From contig DAOTTQ010000060.1 of NCBI GenBank assembly GCA_034437555.1, positions 1 through 64,000 on the forward strand: a stretch of 64,000 nt of DNA, read 5' to 3'. Position 1 is the first letter of the stretch; every line of letters starts with the position of its first letter. The notes beneath the pieces were generated by a model. The model did not search any database, had not been told where the DNA came from, and was given only the letters and a program-made list of their open reading frames with translations. The position numbers and the translations under genes were made by a program. This stretch comes from JANWYT01 sp034437555 (lineage in GTDB: Bacteria; Chloroflexota; Anaerolineae; Aggregatilineales; Phototrophicaceae). Positions 25,918-35,638 of the stretch are shown one piece after another.

Positions 25918-27609
25918 GTGAACAGAGAGCAATCATTACAAAACCTTCGTGAACACCCCAATATTGACGTTCTTGTTATTGGTGGGGGTGTAAACGGCAT
26001 TGGTACGTTTCGTGATTTAGCGTTACAAGGGGTGCGCGTGGCATTGGTTGAGAAGGCTGACTTTTGCAGTGGTGCAAGCGCAGGTTCATCACACATGCTT
26101 CATGGTGGTATCCGCTATTTAGAGAACGGCGAGTTTCGTTTGGTGCGTGAAGCTCTCCATGAGCGTAACCTACTTCTAAAGAACGCCCCCCACTATGCCA
26201 AGCCTCTGCCAACAACCATTCCGGTGTTTCGCTGGTTTTCGGGCTTATTCAACGCCCCCCTTAAGTTCTTGGGCATCCTAGAAAAACCTAGTGAACGTGG
26301 CGCAATTGTTATTAAATTGGGGCTGATGATGTACGACTGGTTTACAGGCGCACAGCAAACCATGCCCTTTCATGACTTTAATATGAAATCTAAATCGCTT
26401 AAACGCTATCCCAGCATGAACAAGGACATTGTTTGCACTGCCACCTACTATGATGCTTATATGCCTTATCCAGAACGCTTGTGCATAGAAATGCTCAACG
26501 ATGCTACCCACGCCTCGCCCCAAGCCGTTGCGCTTAATTATTGTGGTGTGGTAGAGGGTAATCGTGAGCATGTGGTTGTCGAAGATGCGCTAACAGGTGA
26601 ACGCATTACCCTAAAGCCGAATGTCGTCATTAACGCCGCCGGTCCTTGGATTGACTTTGTAAACCGCGCTATAGGGGCAGAAACGGGCTTCATTGGCGGG
26701 ACTAAAGGCTCACACATCATCGTAGACCACCCCGAATTGCACACTGCAACAGGGGGCGCGGAAATCTTCTTTGAAAACGAAGACGGGCGCATTGTCCTTA
26801 TTTTCCCCTATATGGGAAAGGTGATGATTGGCACAACCGATATTCGCATTGAAAACCCTGAGGACGCACGCTGTACTGATGATGAAGTGGCATACATGAT
26901 TGACCTTGTAAAGCGTGTGTTCCCAACCATTCATGTAGGGACAGAACACATTGTCTTTAAGTTTACAGGCGTGCGCCCATTACCCTCTACTAAAGACAAT
27001 CGTACAGGCGCAATTAGCCGTGACCACAGCATTAGCACCCTAGAAGCCGGCGCACACTTTGATTACCCCGTTCATTCGCTCATTGGGGGCAAGTGGACAA
27101 CGTTTAGGGCGTTTAGCGAGCAAGCCGCTGATATTTCCTTAATAAACATTAATAAATCTCGCAAAGTAGATACTAGTGGGCTAAGCATTGGTGGGGGGCG
27201 AGATTATCCTAAAACCAGCGACCAACAACAGGTTTGGCTAGACCGCCTACAAAGCGAGACCGAACTAGAGCGCACACACTTGTTAATGCTTTTTGAGCGT
27301 TATGGCACACACGCCGAAGCTGTCGCCAAGTTTATGAGTGCAGGCAATGATGCACCCCTTAAAAACTTGCCTCATTACACCAAGCGCGAAATTATCTTCT
27401 TGGCACAAACAGAAGCCATTGTCCATATTGACGACTTTTTGCTACGGCGTTCATTGGTAGCTATGCTTGGTCAAGCTAAAGAGGGCGTTATGGATGAAGT
27501 GGGGCAAGCCTTATCAGAAGGGTTAGGCTGGACACCCGAACAGCAAGCGAGTGAAATTCAACATGCCAAAGCCGTCCTTAAAGAACGTCACGATGTATTG
27601 CTTGCATAA
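25918..27609 (+). CDS. glpD: Aerobic glycerol-3-phosphate dehydrogenase
   Basis: FAD-dependent membrane-associated enzyme that oxidises sn-glycerol-3-phosphate to dihydroxyacetone phosphate and passes electrons to quinone. The 563-residue length fits. The FAD dinucleotide-binding motif VLVIGGGVNGIGT lies near residue 20, followed by the family signature GASAGSSHMLHGGIRYLE. PLPSTKDNRTGAISRDH and the C-terminal GlpD domain with TKREIIFLAQTEAIVHIDDFLLRR are also present. Translation starts at GTG 25918 with GGAG upstream. There is no glpK or glpF beside it; the gene stands alone between an operator-like region and a hairpin. Confidence 0.93.
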   Translation: MNREQSLQNLREHPNIDVLVIGGGVNGIGTFRDLALQGVRVALVEKADFCSGASAGSSHMLHGGIRYLENGEFRLVREALHERNLLLKNAPHYAKPLPTTIPVFRWFSGLFNAPLKFLGILEKPSERGAIVIKLGLMMYDWFTGAQQTMPFHDFNMKSKSLKRYPSMNKDIVCTATYYDAYMPYPERLCIEMLNDATHASPQAVALNYCGVVEGNREHVVVEDALTGERITLKPNVVINAAGPWIDFVNRAIGAETGFIGGTKGSHIIVDHPELHTATGGAEIFFENEDGRIVLIFPYMGKVMIGTTDIRIENPEDARCTDDEVAYMIDLVKRVFPTIHVGTEHIVFKFTGVRPLPSTKDNRTGAISRDHSISTLEAGAHFDYPVHSLIGGKWTTFRAFSEQAADISLININKSRKVDTSGLSIGGGRDYPKTSDQQQVWLDRLQSETELERTHLLMLFERYGTHAEAVAKFMSAGNDAPLKNLPHYTKREIIFLAQTEAIVHIDDFLLRRSLVAMLGQAKEGVMDEVGQALSEGLGWTPEQQASEIQHAKAVLKERHDVLLA

Positions 27610-27624
27610 AGTAAATTAACACTT

Positions 27625-27650
27625 GGGGACAAACACCACACTTTGTCCCC
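27625..27650 (+). terminator. Probable terminator of glpD
   Basis: GGGGACAAA (27625-27633) pairs perfectly with TTTGTCCCC (27642-27650), 16 bases after the glpD stop. The following bases are pyrimidine-rich but lack an immediate T run, so it may be a weak terminator or an mRNA-stabilising stem. Confidence 0.55.
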
Positions 27651-27791
27651 TGCTATTCCTCACTAAAACCCCTTTTTTTGCCCTATTTTCTTACCCCAGT
27701 TAGGAATGTCTAACAAACCTTAATTCTTCTCAGATTACATTAAGCTATACAATGAGTTTAATGTTGTCTCAATTATTAAACGGGGTGAGGC

Positions 27792-30700
27792 ATGAATGCT
27801 TTACTACAATACTTCCAGTCAAGTTTACAACGCCAACTGTTGCTATTTCTTGTGCCGTTAGTGGTTATACCTACAGTGCTAGTTGCAGTTATTCTAGGAA
27901 CACAGTCCTTTAATGCGTCTTTGGAAACACTCAGAGAGGCAGAAGTGACGGAATTGAACCTTGATGTGTCTCGATTGAATGATGCTCTAGGCGTTCTTGT
28001 AAGTGACTTTCAATTCCTTAAAGACAGCCCTAACGTTACCAACTTTGCGCAAGCTGTTTCTGGAGGGGATGTCCTACAAGTTGCCGCAGCAAAAACAGAT
28101 TTACAAAACCTTTATTTTTCCATGATGGTATCTAAGCCTGCCTATATCCAATTACGCTTTATCGACCTGCTAGGCAATGAACTTGTTCGCGTAGACAAAG
28201 ACTTAGCTACGGGTAAGCCCTTCATCATAGTAGAACGTGATTTGCAAAATAAAGCCGATCGCGGGTATTTTACAAGCACCATTTCTTTGCCCGAAGGTGA
28301 AATTTATGTTTCGCCTCTTGACCTTAATCGTGAAGGCACACCCCCAACGATTTCCGTTTTGGAAGATGGCAGTATTGTTCCAACCTTGCGCTACGCCACG
28401 CCTATTTTTACGACCAATACCGCAGGGCAACGTGAGCGTGCAGGGATGTTAATTACAAATGTGGACATCTCTGGAATTCTTGCTGATCTTGCCCCCAGTA
28501 ACGAAGGTAACTATGCGTTCTTGGTGAATGGTGATGGCTACTTCTTGTATCACTCTGCTTCACCAGAAATCACCTTTGGCTTTGAATCGGGCATTGAAGC
28601 CGTAGGGAATACCCCAAACACGCTCATTTCTGATGTCTTGCCTTTAACTGTGCAGGATTCTTCTTTCGAATTAGAAACCCAAGAAACAGAAAACGCGCAA
28701 CTCTTGAATTATGTGCGTTATACCCCGCCCAGCGCGCCCGACAATTATTATTGGATGTTGGGTATTGCTAGTGATCAAAACCTGCTTCTTACGCCAGTTC
28801 GCAACACGGCATTTGCTACTACAGCAGGTGTAATCGTTTTGGGTCTTATCAGTGCGTTCGCTGTGTTGGTTATCTCGCGTCAAATTACATCCCCACTGCT
28901 TAAACTTAGCAACCAAGCGGATTCCCTTGCTAAAGGACAATTTGATGTATTCTCTGACCTAGACGAAGAAGCACGCCGTAAAGATGAACTAGGAACACTT
29001 GGACGAGCCTTTCAGGGCATGTCTTTACAACTACGTGAACTGCTGACAACACTAGAGCAACGGGTACAGGCGCGTACTGCTGACCTTGCAACTTCGGCAG
29101 AAATTGCTAGTGCCGCTAACCAAATTCGTGAACTAGACGACCTGATTAGCCTAACGGTGAACCTTGTCCGTGACCGCTTTAACTTCTACTACGTTCAGGT
29201 CTATCTTATAAACGATGAAAAAACCCATGCTGTCCTTAAAGACGGTACAGGATATGTAGGACGACGACTTTTAAGCCAAGATCACCAATTGCCATTAGAG
29301 GGTCGTTCTTTGGTTTCTACAGCCATCCGCGAAAAGAATCAAGTGCTGGTAAAAGATACCAAAACAGATTCTCGCTTTCTCTCTAATGCGTTGTTGCCCG
29401 ACACTCGCTCCGAACTAGTTGTTCCTTTGGTGGTGAGTGGTGTGGTGATTGGCGCGCTAGACATTCAGCACAGCGAATCTAACGCCTTTGAAGAAACTGA
29501 AACAACACTCTTTGCAACGCTTGCCGACCAGCTTGCCGTTACTTTTGACAACGTGAACCTTATCGAAACTTTGGCACACACTAAAGATGTGCTACAAGCC
29601 AGTACAGCCCGTATGAGCGCGATTACGCGCAATTTCCCCAACGGTGCTATTGTGATGTACGACCATGATTTCCGTTATCTCTTGGTAGATGGCGCGGGTC
29701 TTGCAGAAGCGGGCTTAAATAAAGAGGCAATGGAAGGCAAGACGCTTGACGAAGTATTCCCGCCAGAAACAGCAACTATTGTTAAAGCTGCTTATCAACG
29801 CGCCCTTAACGGCGATGAGGTCACAGAGGTTATTCCTTTTGGCGACCTTATTTACCAAACAATATCGCTTCCTGTGCGTGATGAAAATGATAACATCATT
29901 GCTGCTATGACGATCACACAAAACATCACAGAGCGTGTTCGTAGCGAAGAAACCATCAAACGTCGTGCGGTACAGCTAGAAACAGTGGCAGCCGTGAGCG
30001 CACAAGCCAGCACAAACCTTGATGTTCCAACCCTCCTAAACACGGTCTCTACGCTAACCAAAGAACGCTTTGGACTGTACCATGCGCACATCTATTTGCT
30101 AGATAACGCCGAAAAGACCCTTGTCCTAAGTGGTGGTGCAGGCATGGCAGGGATGGAAATGGTGGCACGCAAGCATCATATCCCGCTTAGTCGTGAACAC
30201 AGTTTGGTGGCACGCACTGCCCGTTCTTTGCAGGCGACAATCTCTAATGACATATCACAAGAACCCGACTTCTTATCCAATCCTTTGCTACCCGACACGC
30301 AATCAGAAATGGCTTTGCCCATGATTGTGGCGGGTGAGTTGGTAGGTGTGATGGACGTACAATCCGACCAACTGGGGCGGTTTGATGAGGAGGACGTAAT
30401 TACCTATGCCACGCTGGCTTCACAGGTGGCAGTCGCCGTAAAGAACGCACGTTTGTTTAAGGATATTTCTGACATTCGTTCAGCGATTGATGAACACTCG
30501 ATTGTGGCTATTACCGACCAAACAGGCAAAATTACTTACGCCAACCAGAAGTTTAGCGACATCTCCAAGTTCCCACTAGAAGAAGTGATCGGGCAAGACC
30601 ACAGAATCATCAATTCGGGCTACCACAGCAAAGAGTTTATTCGTGACATCTGGGTAACGATTGCGAACGGGAAAACTTGGAAGGGGCAGATTAAGAACAA

Positions 30701-33482
30701 AGCCAAAGGCGGATCTTTCTACTGGGTAGATACCACCATCGTGCCATTCTTAAGTGATGATGGAAAACCGTATCAATACATTGCCATTCGTACTGACATC
30801 ACAGCGCAAAAATCAAACGAAGAGCAAATTACACGCCGTGCATCCGAGCTAGAAACGGTATCTGTGATTAGTACGAATATCGCCCAACAACTGAACGTAG
30901 AAGATTTACTATGGACAGTTGCTGACCTTACAAAAGAGCAATTCCATCGCTACCATGCCCACATCTACATTTTAAATGAAGAAGGCACAGAACTGGTGTT
31001 GCGTGCAGGGGCAGGGCAAACAGGCAGGCGCATGGTGTATGAGGGATATAAAATTCGCCTAGACCATCCCGATAGCATTGTGGCGGGTGTAGCAAGAGAA
31101 CTCGAACCTCTTGTGGTGGGTGATGTGGCATTGGTAGACCATTACCTTCCAAATAAATACTTGCCAGAAACACGCTCCGAAATGGCTGTGCCTATCGTTT
31201 ACGGTGACAAGCTCATTGGTGTACTAGACATTCAAGACAGCATCCCCTATGCTTTTAATGATTTAGACATTCAGGTACAGCAAACGTTTGCAAACCAGGT
31301 AGCTACCGCTATTGAAAACGCGCGTGCATTTGAACAAACCCAGTTGCTCTTACGAGACATTACCACCGTCAACCAAATCAACGAATACTTACGTGGTGAC
31401 GAAGCAGTTGAGGTAGTAATTGAAAACGCCATGAAGGTTGCCATGGGGGTTTTGGGGGCAAATAGCGCTGTTTACTCGGAATATGATGTCCAAGCCCAAC
31501 AATGGCAAGGGGTGGCAGGTACGGGCGGCACACTCACTAACGATGTAGCACAAACTTTCCGCGACCCCGCAAAAGCCTATCCCCATGGCATCATCGCCGT
31601 AGAAAAGCAACGGGTGGTCGTGGTAGACAACGCTCGATTCTACCCCGACTTTCCCCAAGATTATGTTGATGGATTAGGGATTAAGAGTGTCCTGACCCTA
31701 CCAGTAATTGCCGGGGATGTGCGTGGCGCTATCTTCTTGAACTATACCGACAGCTTACGCGCTTTCACCTCAGACGAGCTAGGACTAGCAGAAAACGTCG
31801 CTTCCCAAATTTCACTAGGCATTGGACGTAGAGTTGCCACCCAACAGGCAGACAAAGCGCGTCAAGAAACCGCCCGTATCTTTGAATCCTCGCTAGATAT
31901 GCTAGGGTCGGCAACGTTTGAGGGTTTCTTTACCAACCTGAACCCGTCATGGGAAGCGACATTGGGTTACACGATTGACGAACTAAGAGCAGAGCCGTTC
32001 TTGCACTTTGTCCATCCCGAAGATATTGATGAGACACTAAAAGCTGCCCAAGAACTCGCTACAGGGGTGCTTGCGCTAAACTTTATTAACCGCTACCGTT
32101 GTAAGGATGCGTCGTATCGTTGGGTCTCTTGGAACGCTAACCCAGATATGGAAAACGGCTTAATTCACTTTGTGGCGCGTGACATTACCTCTCAAAAAGA
32201 AAGCACCGAACTGGTTGTACGCCGCGCACGCGAGCTAGAAACAGTGTCACAATTAAGCGCAACCACGACCACATTGCTAGAACGTGATGAATTGCTCGAC
32301 CAAGTGGTGTTGCTAACCCGTGACAACTTTAACTTGTATCATGCACAGGTTTATCTTCTTAGTGAAGATGGCACACAACTGGTGCTGGCGGCTGGTGCGG
32401 GTGAAGTGGGGCAAAAGATGAAGGAACTCCATCATGCCATCTCGCTAAACAATCAAAATAGCCTTGTAGCACGCGCTGCACGTACGCTTAAGGGTGTGAT
32501 TTCGAATGATGTAACGTTAAACCCCGACTTCTTGCCAAACCCGTTATTGCCCCTTACACAATCCGAAATGGCTGTGCCTTTGGTGGTGGGTGGTGAACTC
32601 ATTGGCGTGCTAGATGTGCAATCAGATGAAAGAAACCGCTTTGATGATGAGGACGTAAAAATTAAAACGATTCTCGCCGACCAAGTCGCTGTGGCGGTTC
32701 GTAATGCCGAAGCCTTTGACCGTGAACGCCGTACCATTGAACGCCTACGTGAGGTTGACCGCCTAAAGCAAGAGTTCCTTGCCAATATGAGCCATGAACT
32801 CCGCACACCTCTTAACTCCATTATTGGTTATAGTGAAGTGCTGATTGATGGGGTAGACGGTGAACTAAGCGAAGAAGCTATTGAGGACGTACAAGCCATT
32901 TACGGCAGTGGTAAGCACCTCTTAAATATCATCAATGAAATTCTTGACCTTGCCAAGATTGAAGCGGGGCAAATGCAATTGCTTAGAAAGCCTATGCAAC
33001 TCACCGACGTTCTTGAGGATATTGTTCACTCTAGCCAAATTTTGGCAAAGAAGAAGGGCGTTGACCTTCGCATAGAGCAAAAATCATCATTAGGCTTAAT
33101 AAGCGCAGACAAAGTGCGTATGAATCAAATTATGCTAAACCTTGTAAGCAATGCGGTTAAATTTACTGAACAAGGCGAGGTCGTGGTAAGCTATGGCACA
33201 GTAGAAAACAAGGCTTGTGTGTGGGTACAAGATACAGGCATTGGTATGAGTGCCGCCGATTTAGAAGTGATTTTTGAACGCTTCCGCCAAGCGGACGGCT
33301 CATCAACAAGACGTGCGGGCGGTACAGGTTTGGGGCTAACGATTACGCGCCAACTCATTGAAATGCACGGGGGTGAAATCTTCGTCCAAAGTGAACTTGA
33401 CAAAGGCACAACCCTCTGGTTCTTACTACCCCTTATGGATGTGCCAGAAACCCGCCAAAGCGAACCCGCCATAGGCGACTAA
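27792..33482 (+). CDS. Giant membrane sensor histidine kinase (Cache-HAMP-GAF/PAS array-HisKA-HATPase)
   Basis: A 1896-residue sensor kinase. A membrane helix (about 16-36) is followed by a double-Cache-like outer domain (about 45-330), a second helix (338-361) and a HAMP linker. Then comes a long cytoplasmic array: GAF (440-590), PAS (608-725), GAF (730-890), PAS (895-1015), GAF (1019-1180), GAF (1185-1350), PAS (1362-1475) and GAF (1482-1640). Most GAF units begin with the same ARELETVS-like linker, showing internal duplication. HisKA follows with NMSHELRTPLN (phospho-acceptor His1668), then an ATPase domain with N-box LNLVSNAVKF, DTGIGM and GTGLGLTI. There is no receiver domain in the protein itself. 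A receiver fused to a PLP enzyme and a stand-alone receiver follow directly and are its likely partners. Confidence 0.92.
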   Translation: MNALLQYFQSSLQRQLLLFLVPLVVIPTVLVAVILGTQSFNASLETLREAEVTELNLDVSRLNDALGVLVSDFQFLKDSPNVTNFAQAVSGGDVLQVAAAKTDLQNLYFSMMVSKPAYIQLRFIDLLGNELVRVDKDLATGKPFIIVERDLQNKADRGYFTSTISLPEGEIYVSPLDLNREGTPPTISVLEDGSIVPTLRYATPIFTTNTAGQRERAGMLITNVDISGILADLAPSNEGNYAFLVNGDGYFLYHSASPEITFGFESGIEAVGNTPNTLISDVLPLTVQDSSFELETQETENAQLLNYVRYTPPSAPDNYYWMLGIASDQNLLLTPVRNTAFATTAGVIVLGLISAFAVLVISRQITSPLLKLSNQADSLAKGQFDVFSDLDEEARRKDELGTLGRAFQGMSLQLRELLTTLEQRVQARTADLATSAEIASAANQIRELDDLISLTVNLVRDRFNFYYVQVYLINDEKTHAVLKDGTGYVGRRLLSQDHQLPLEGRSLVSTAIREKNQVLVKDTKTDSRFLSNALLPDTRSELVVPLVVSGVVIGALDIQHSESNAFEETETTLFATLADQLAVTFDNVNLIETLAHTKDVLQASTARMSAITRNFPNGAIVMYDHDFRYLLVDGAGLAEAGLNKEAMEGKTLDEVFPPETATIVKAAYQRALNGDEVTEVIPFGDLIYQTISLPVRDENDNIIAAMTITQNITERVRSEETIKRRAVQLETVAAVSAQASTNLDVPTLLNTVSTLTKERFGLYHAHIYLLDNAEKTLVLSGGAGMAGMEMVARKHHIPLSREHSLVARTARSLQATISNDISQEPDFLSNPLLPDTQSEMALPMIVAGELVGVMDVQSDQLGRFDEEDVITYATLASQVAVAVKNARLFKDISDIRSAIDEHSIVAITDQTGKITYANQKFSDISKFPLEEVIGQDHRIINSGYHSKEFIRDIWVTIANGKTWKGQIKNKAKGGSFYWVDTTIVPFLSDDGKPYQYIAIRTDITAQKSNEEQITRRASELETVSVISTNIAQQLNVEDLLWTVADLTKEQFHRYHAHIYILNEEGTELVLRAGAGQTGRRMVYEGYKIRLDHPDSIVAGVARELEPLVVGDVALVDHYLPNKYLPETRSEMAVPIVYGDKLIGVLDIQDSIPYAFNDLDIQVQQTFANQVATAIENARAFEQTQLLLRDITTVNQINEYLRGDEAVEVVIENAMKVAMGVLGANSAVYSEYDVQAQQWQGVAGTGGTLTNDVAQTFRDPAKAYPHGIIAVEKQRVVVVDNARFYPDFPQDYVDGLGIKSVLTLPVIAGDVRGAIFLNYTDSLRAFTSDELGLAENVASQISLGIGRRVATQQADKARQETARIFESSLDMLGSATFEGFFTNLNPSWEATLGYTIDELRAEPFLHFVHPEDIDETLKAAQELATGVLALNFINRYRCKDASYRWVSWNANPDMENGLIHFVARDITSQKESTELVVRRARELETVSQLSATTTTLLERDELLDQVVLLTRDNFNLYHAQVYLLSEDGTQLVLAAGAGEVGQKMKELHHAISLNNQNSLVARAARTLKGVISNDVTLNPDFLPNPLLPLTQSEMAVPLVVGGELIGVLDVQSDERNRFDDEDVKIKTILADQVAVAVRNAEAFDRERRTIERLREVDRLKQEFLANMSHELRTPLNSIIGYSEVLIDGVDGELSEEAIEDVQAIYGSGKHLLNIINEILDLAKIEAGQMQLLRKPMQLTDVLEDIVHSSQILAKKKGVDLRIEQKSSLGLISADKVRMNQIMLNLVSNAVKFTEQGEVVVSYGTVENKACVWVQDTGIGMSAADLEVIFERFRQADGSSTRRAGGTGLGLTITRQLIEMHGGEIFVQSELDKGTTLWFLLPLMDVPETRQSEPAIGD

Positions 33483-33499
33483 GATAGAAAGATTCATGT

Positions 33500-33527
33500 A
33501 GGGGCGCAGGTATCCACTTGCGCCCCT
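33500..33527 (+). other. Intercistronic hairpin
   Basis: AGGGGCGCA (33500-33508) pairs perfectly with TGCGCCCCT (33519-33527) in the 69-base gap between the kinase and the PLP-receiver gene. No T run follows, so it is not a standard terminator. It may attenuate transcription or set mRNA stability and so adjust the ratio of kinase to downstream partners. Confidence 0.5.
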
Positions 33528-33551
33528 GCCTTATAGAAAGCGACGAGTCCT

Positions 33552-35237
33552 GTGATTTCCCCCTTTATGCTTGCCATTCGTTGTCTTGATTGCGGTCATG
33601 AACATTCCGCACAGGAAACGCTTCTCCCAAAGTGCGAGGCGTGTGGTTCTGGATGGCTAGATGCCATTTACGATGAAAATGCTGTTTCTCCTCTTTGGCA
33701 CTACGGTTTAGGAAACCGCGAACTCTCTCTTTGGCGATATGAAGAACTCCTCCCCATTCAGCGTACCCATCCTGAAAGTAGTATGGGCGAAGGCTGGACA
33801 CCCCTCACGCGTCTATATTCCTATGAACAGATATACCAGCATCAAGGCATGATTTACGTTAAAGATGAACGCGCCCAACCTACAAATAGCTTCAAAGACC
33901 GCCAAGCCGCGCTTACAGTAATTGCCCTACAACAAAAGGGCATTAAAGAGATTGTGCTGGCAAGCACTGGCAACGCGGGCGTAGCGTACGCGGCTTATTG
34001 TGCGCGTGCGGGCATTAAACTTTGGCTCTTTGTTACTAGCCTTGTGCCAGCCGAGAAAATGCGTGAGGCGGCACTTTATGGCTGTAAGGTGGTCAAAGTA
34101 TCGGGAACCTACGATGAAACCAAGCACGTTGCAGAAGAATTTGCCCAGCGCCAGGGAGTTCATTTAGATAGAGGCGCAAAAGCCGTTCCTGGCAAAGAAA
34201 GCATGAAAACACTCGCCTTTGAAATCGCCGAGCAGTTGGGGCTAAAGTCTGATAAGAAGGGTGGGTGGGTTGCCCCCGATTGGTACATTCAAGCCGTCAG
34301 TGGCGGTATTGGTCCCCTGGGTGTGTGGAAGGGCTTTAGCCAATTACAGCGTATGGGCTTTATTGATAAGATGCCCAAATTAGGCATAGTACAAGCTGCC
34401 GGCTGTGCGCCAATGGTTAATGCTTTTTTAGCAAATGCCCCCAAAGCAACTCCTGTTACCCCAGAAACGCTTATTACTGTTTTAGCCACAGGTGACCCCG
34501 GTAAGAGCTATGAACTGCTCTTAGAAGCCGTCAAGAGCAACGGTGGCACCATGTTGGCATTAGAAGATGGCGATACCTTTGTTGCAATGCGCCAGCTTGC
34601 CAGCAAGGGCGGACTTTCGGTAGAGCCTGCCACGGCGGTGGCATTTGGTGGGCTAGAACGGATGCTTAAAGAAGGCACCATTCAGCCCCATGAAACCGTT
34701 GTGATTAACTGTAGTGGTCACACTTTCTTGGCAGAAGGGCATGTCTTGGGTGACCAATATGAGCAATATGTGCTAGAAGCCCAAAAGAACGCCGAAGGCA
34801 AGCCGATTATGCCCCAAGTCGGTGGGATAACAGGCGCAATTCAAAACCTAGACGGCAGAGTAAAGACGATTGTTTTGGTGGATGATAGTGGCAATGACCG
34901 CCGTTTAATTCGTAAGTTGCTTCGTAGCCACAAACGCTATGTCATTCATGAGGCGGATAACGGGCGTGACGGCATGAAGGCAATGTATAGCCACAACCCC
35001 GACCTCATCATCCTGGATTTAACGCTACCGGATATGGACGGGCTAACGATGTTGGAAACCATCCAACGCGATAGCCAACTGCGTGACATACCACTTATTG
35101 TGTATTCTGCACGTGATTTAACCCACGCAGAGCGTGATAGAATAGAATCACTAAATCGCGTGTTTATGCCAAAAACAGGGCTAGACCGCGAAAAGCTCTT
35201 AAGCGCAATCGAAGATGAGTTATCCTCTGAGGGATAA
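33552..35237 (+). CDS. Threonine-synthase-like PLP enzyme fused to a response-regulator receiver domain
   Basis: A 561-residue fusion. Residues 1-40 carry a zinc-ribbon-like CxxC pair (Cys11/14 and Cys28/31). Residues about 60-420 are a fold-type II PLP enzyme of the threonine synthase group, with QPTNSFKDRQ (PLP-binding Lys115), the phosphate loop ASTGNAGVA, KESMKTLAFEIAEQLG, and a C-terminal CSGHTFL. Residues about 438-561 are a CheY-like receiver: acidic pair in LVDDSG, phospho-acceptor Asp489 in LILDLTLP, Ser in VYSAR, Lys541 in FMPK. All receiver catalytic residues are present. The PLP loops differ from typical ThrC (VSGGIGPLG where many enzymes have VGNAGN), so the substrate may not be O-phosphohomoserine. 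The starting codon is GTG. The gene sits directly behind a sensor kinase lacking its own receiver, so phosphorylation control is inferred. Confidence 0.88.
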   Translation: MISPFMLAIRCLDCGHEHSAQETLLPKCEACGSGWLDAIYDENAVSPLWHYGLGNRELSLWRYEELLPIQRTHPESSMGEGWTPLTRLYSYEQIYQHQGMIYVKDERAQPTNSFKDRQAALTVIALQQKGIKEIVLASTGNAGVAYAAYCARAGIKLWLFVTSLVPAEKMREAALYGCKVVKVSGTYDETKHVAEEFAQRQGVHLDRGAKAVPGKESMKTLAFEIAEQLGLKSDKKGGWVAPDWYIQAVSGGIGPLGVWKGFSQLQRMGFIDKMPKLGIVQAAGCAPMVNAFLANAPKATPVTPETLITVLATGDPGKSYELLLEAVKSNGGTMLALEDGDTFVAMRQLASKGGLSVEPATAVAFGGLERMLKEGTIQPHETVVINCSGHTFLAEGHVLGDQYEQYVLEAQKNAEGKPIMPQVGGITGAIQNLDGRVKTIVLVDDSGNDRRLIRKLLRSHKRYVIHEADNGRDGMKAMYSHNPDLIILDLTLPDMDGLTMLETIQRDSQLRDIPLIVYSARDLTHAERDRIESLNRVFMPKTGLDREKLLSAIEDELSSEG

Positions 35238-35260
35238 TCCTAAAGTAGAAGGGCTTTCCA

Positions 35261-35638
35261 ATGAGCAGGATTGTAATTATCGAAGATAACCCTGATGTAG
35301 CTAGGCTTGCAGAAAAGCTACTTCGTAACGCGGGTCATATTGTTATTGTTGCGCCAGATGGCGAAACAGGCTTGACGACCACCTTTGAACAAATGCCCGA
35401 CCTTGTGCTGATGGACTTGGGCTTGCCCGATATTGAAGGGCAAACAGTGGTAGGTTTGCTAAAGCAACAAGAAAGCACCTCTCATATTCCCGTCATTGCG
35501 TTCACCGCGTGGCCCCAAGAAACGGCGTATAGTATGGCGCAGGCTTATGGCTGTGACGGAGTGATTGTAAAACCTATTGATACGCGGCTTTTTGCCAAAC
35601 AGGTCGCTGAGTTTTTGGAAGCGCGCAATGAACGCTAA
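35261..35638 (+). CDS. Stand-alone response-regulator receiver (CheY-like)
   Basis: A 125-residue single-domain receiver. The acidic pair is Glu8/Asp9 in IIEDN, the phospho-acceptor is Asp52 in LMDLGLPD, Thr82 lies in FTAW, and Lys104 in VKPID. There is no output domain, so it must act by protein binding or as a phosphate shuttle or sink. It starts 23 bases after the PLP-receiver fusion and overlaps the following acetyltransferase gene, so it belongs to the same transcript. It is a second candidate substrate of the giant kinase. Confidence 0.92.
   Translation: MSRIVIIEDNPDVARLAEKLLRNAGHIVIVAPDGETGLTTTFEQMPDLVLMDLGLPDIEGQTVVGLLKQQESTSHIPVIAFTAWPQETAYSMAQAYGCDGVIVKPIDTRLFAKQVAEFLEARNER

Noticed and set aside
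34860..35237. Receiver domain as a separate gene that merely follows the PLP enzyme
   Set aside because: There is no stop codon, ribosome binding site or start between the two parts; the frame is continuous, so a fusion is the simplest reading.
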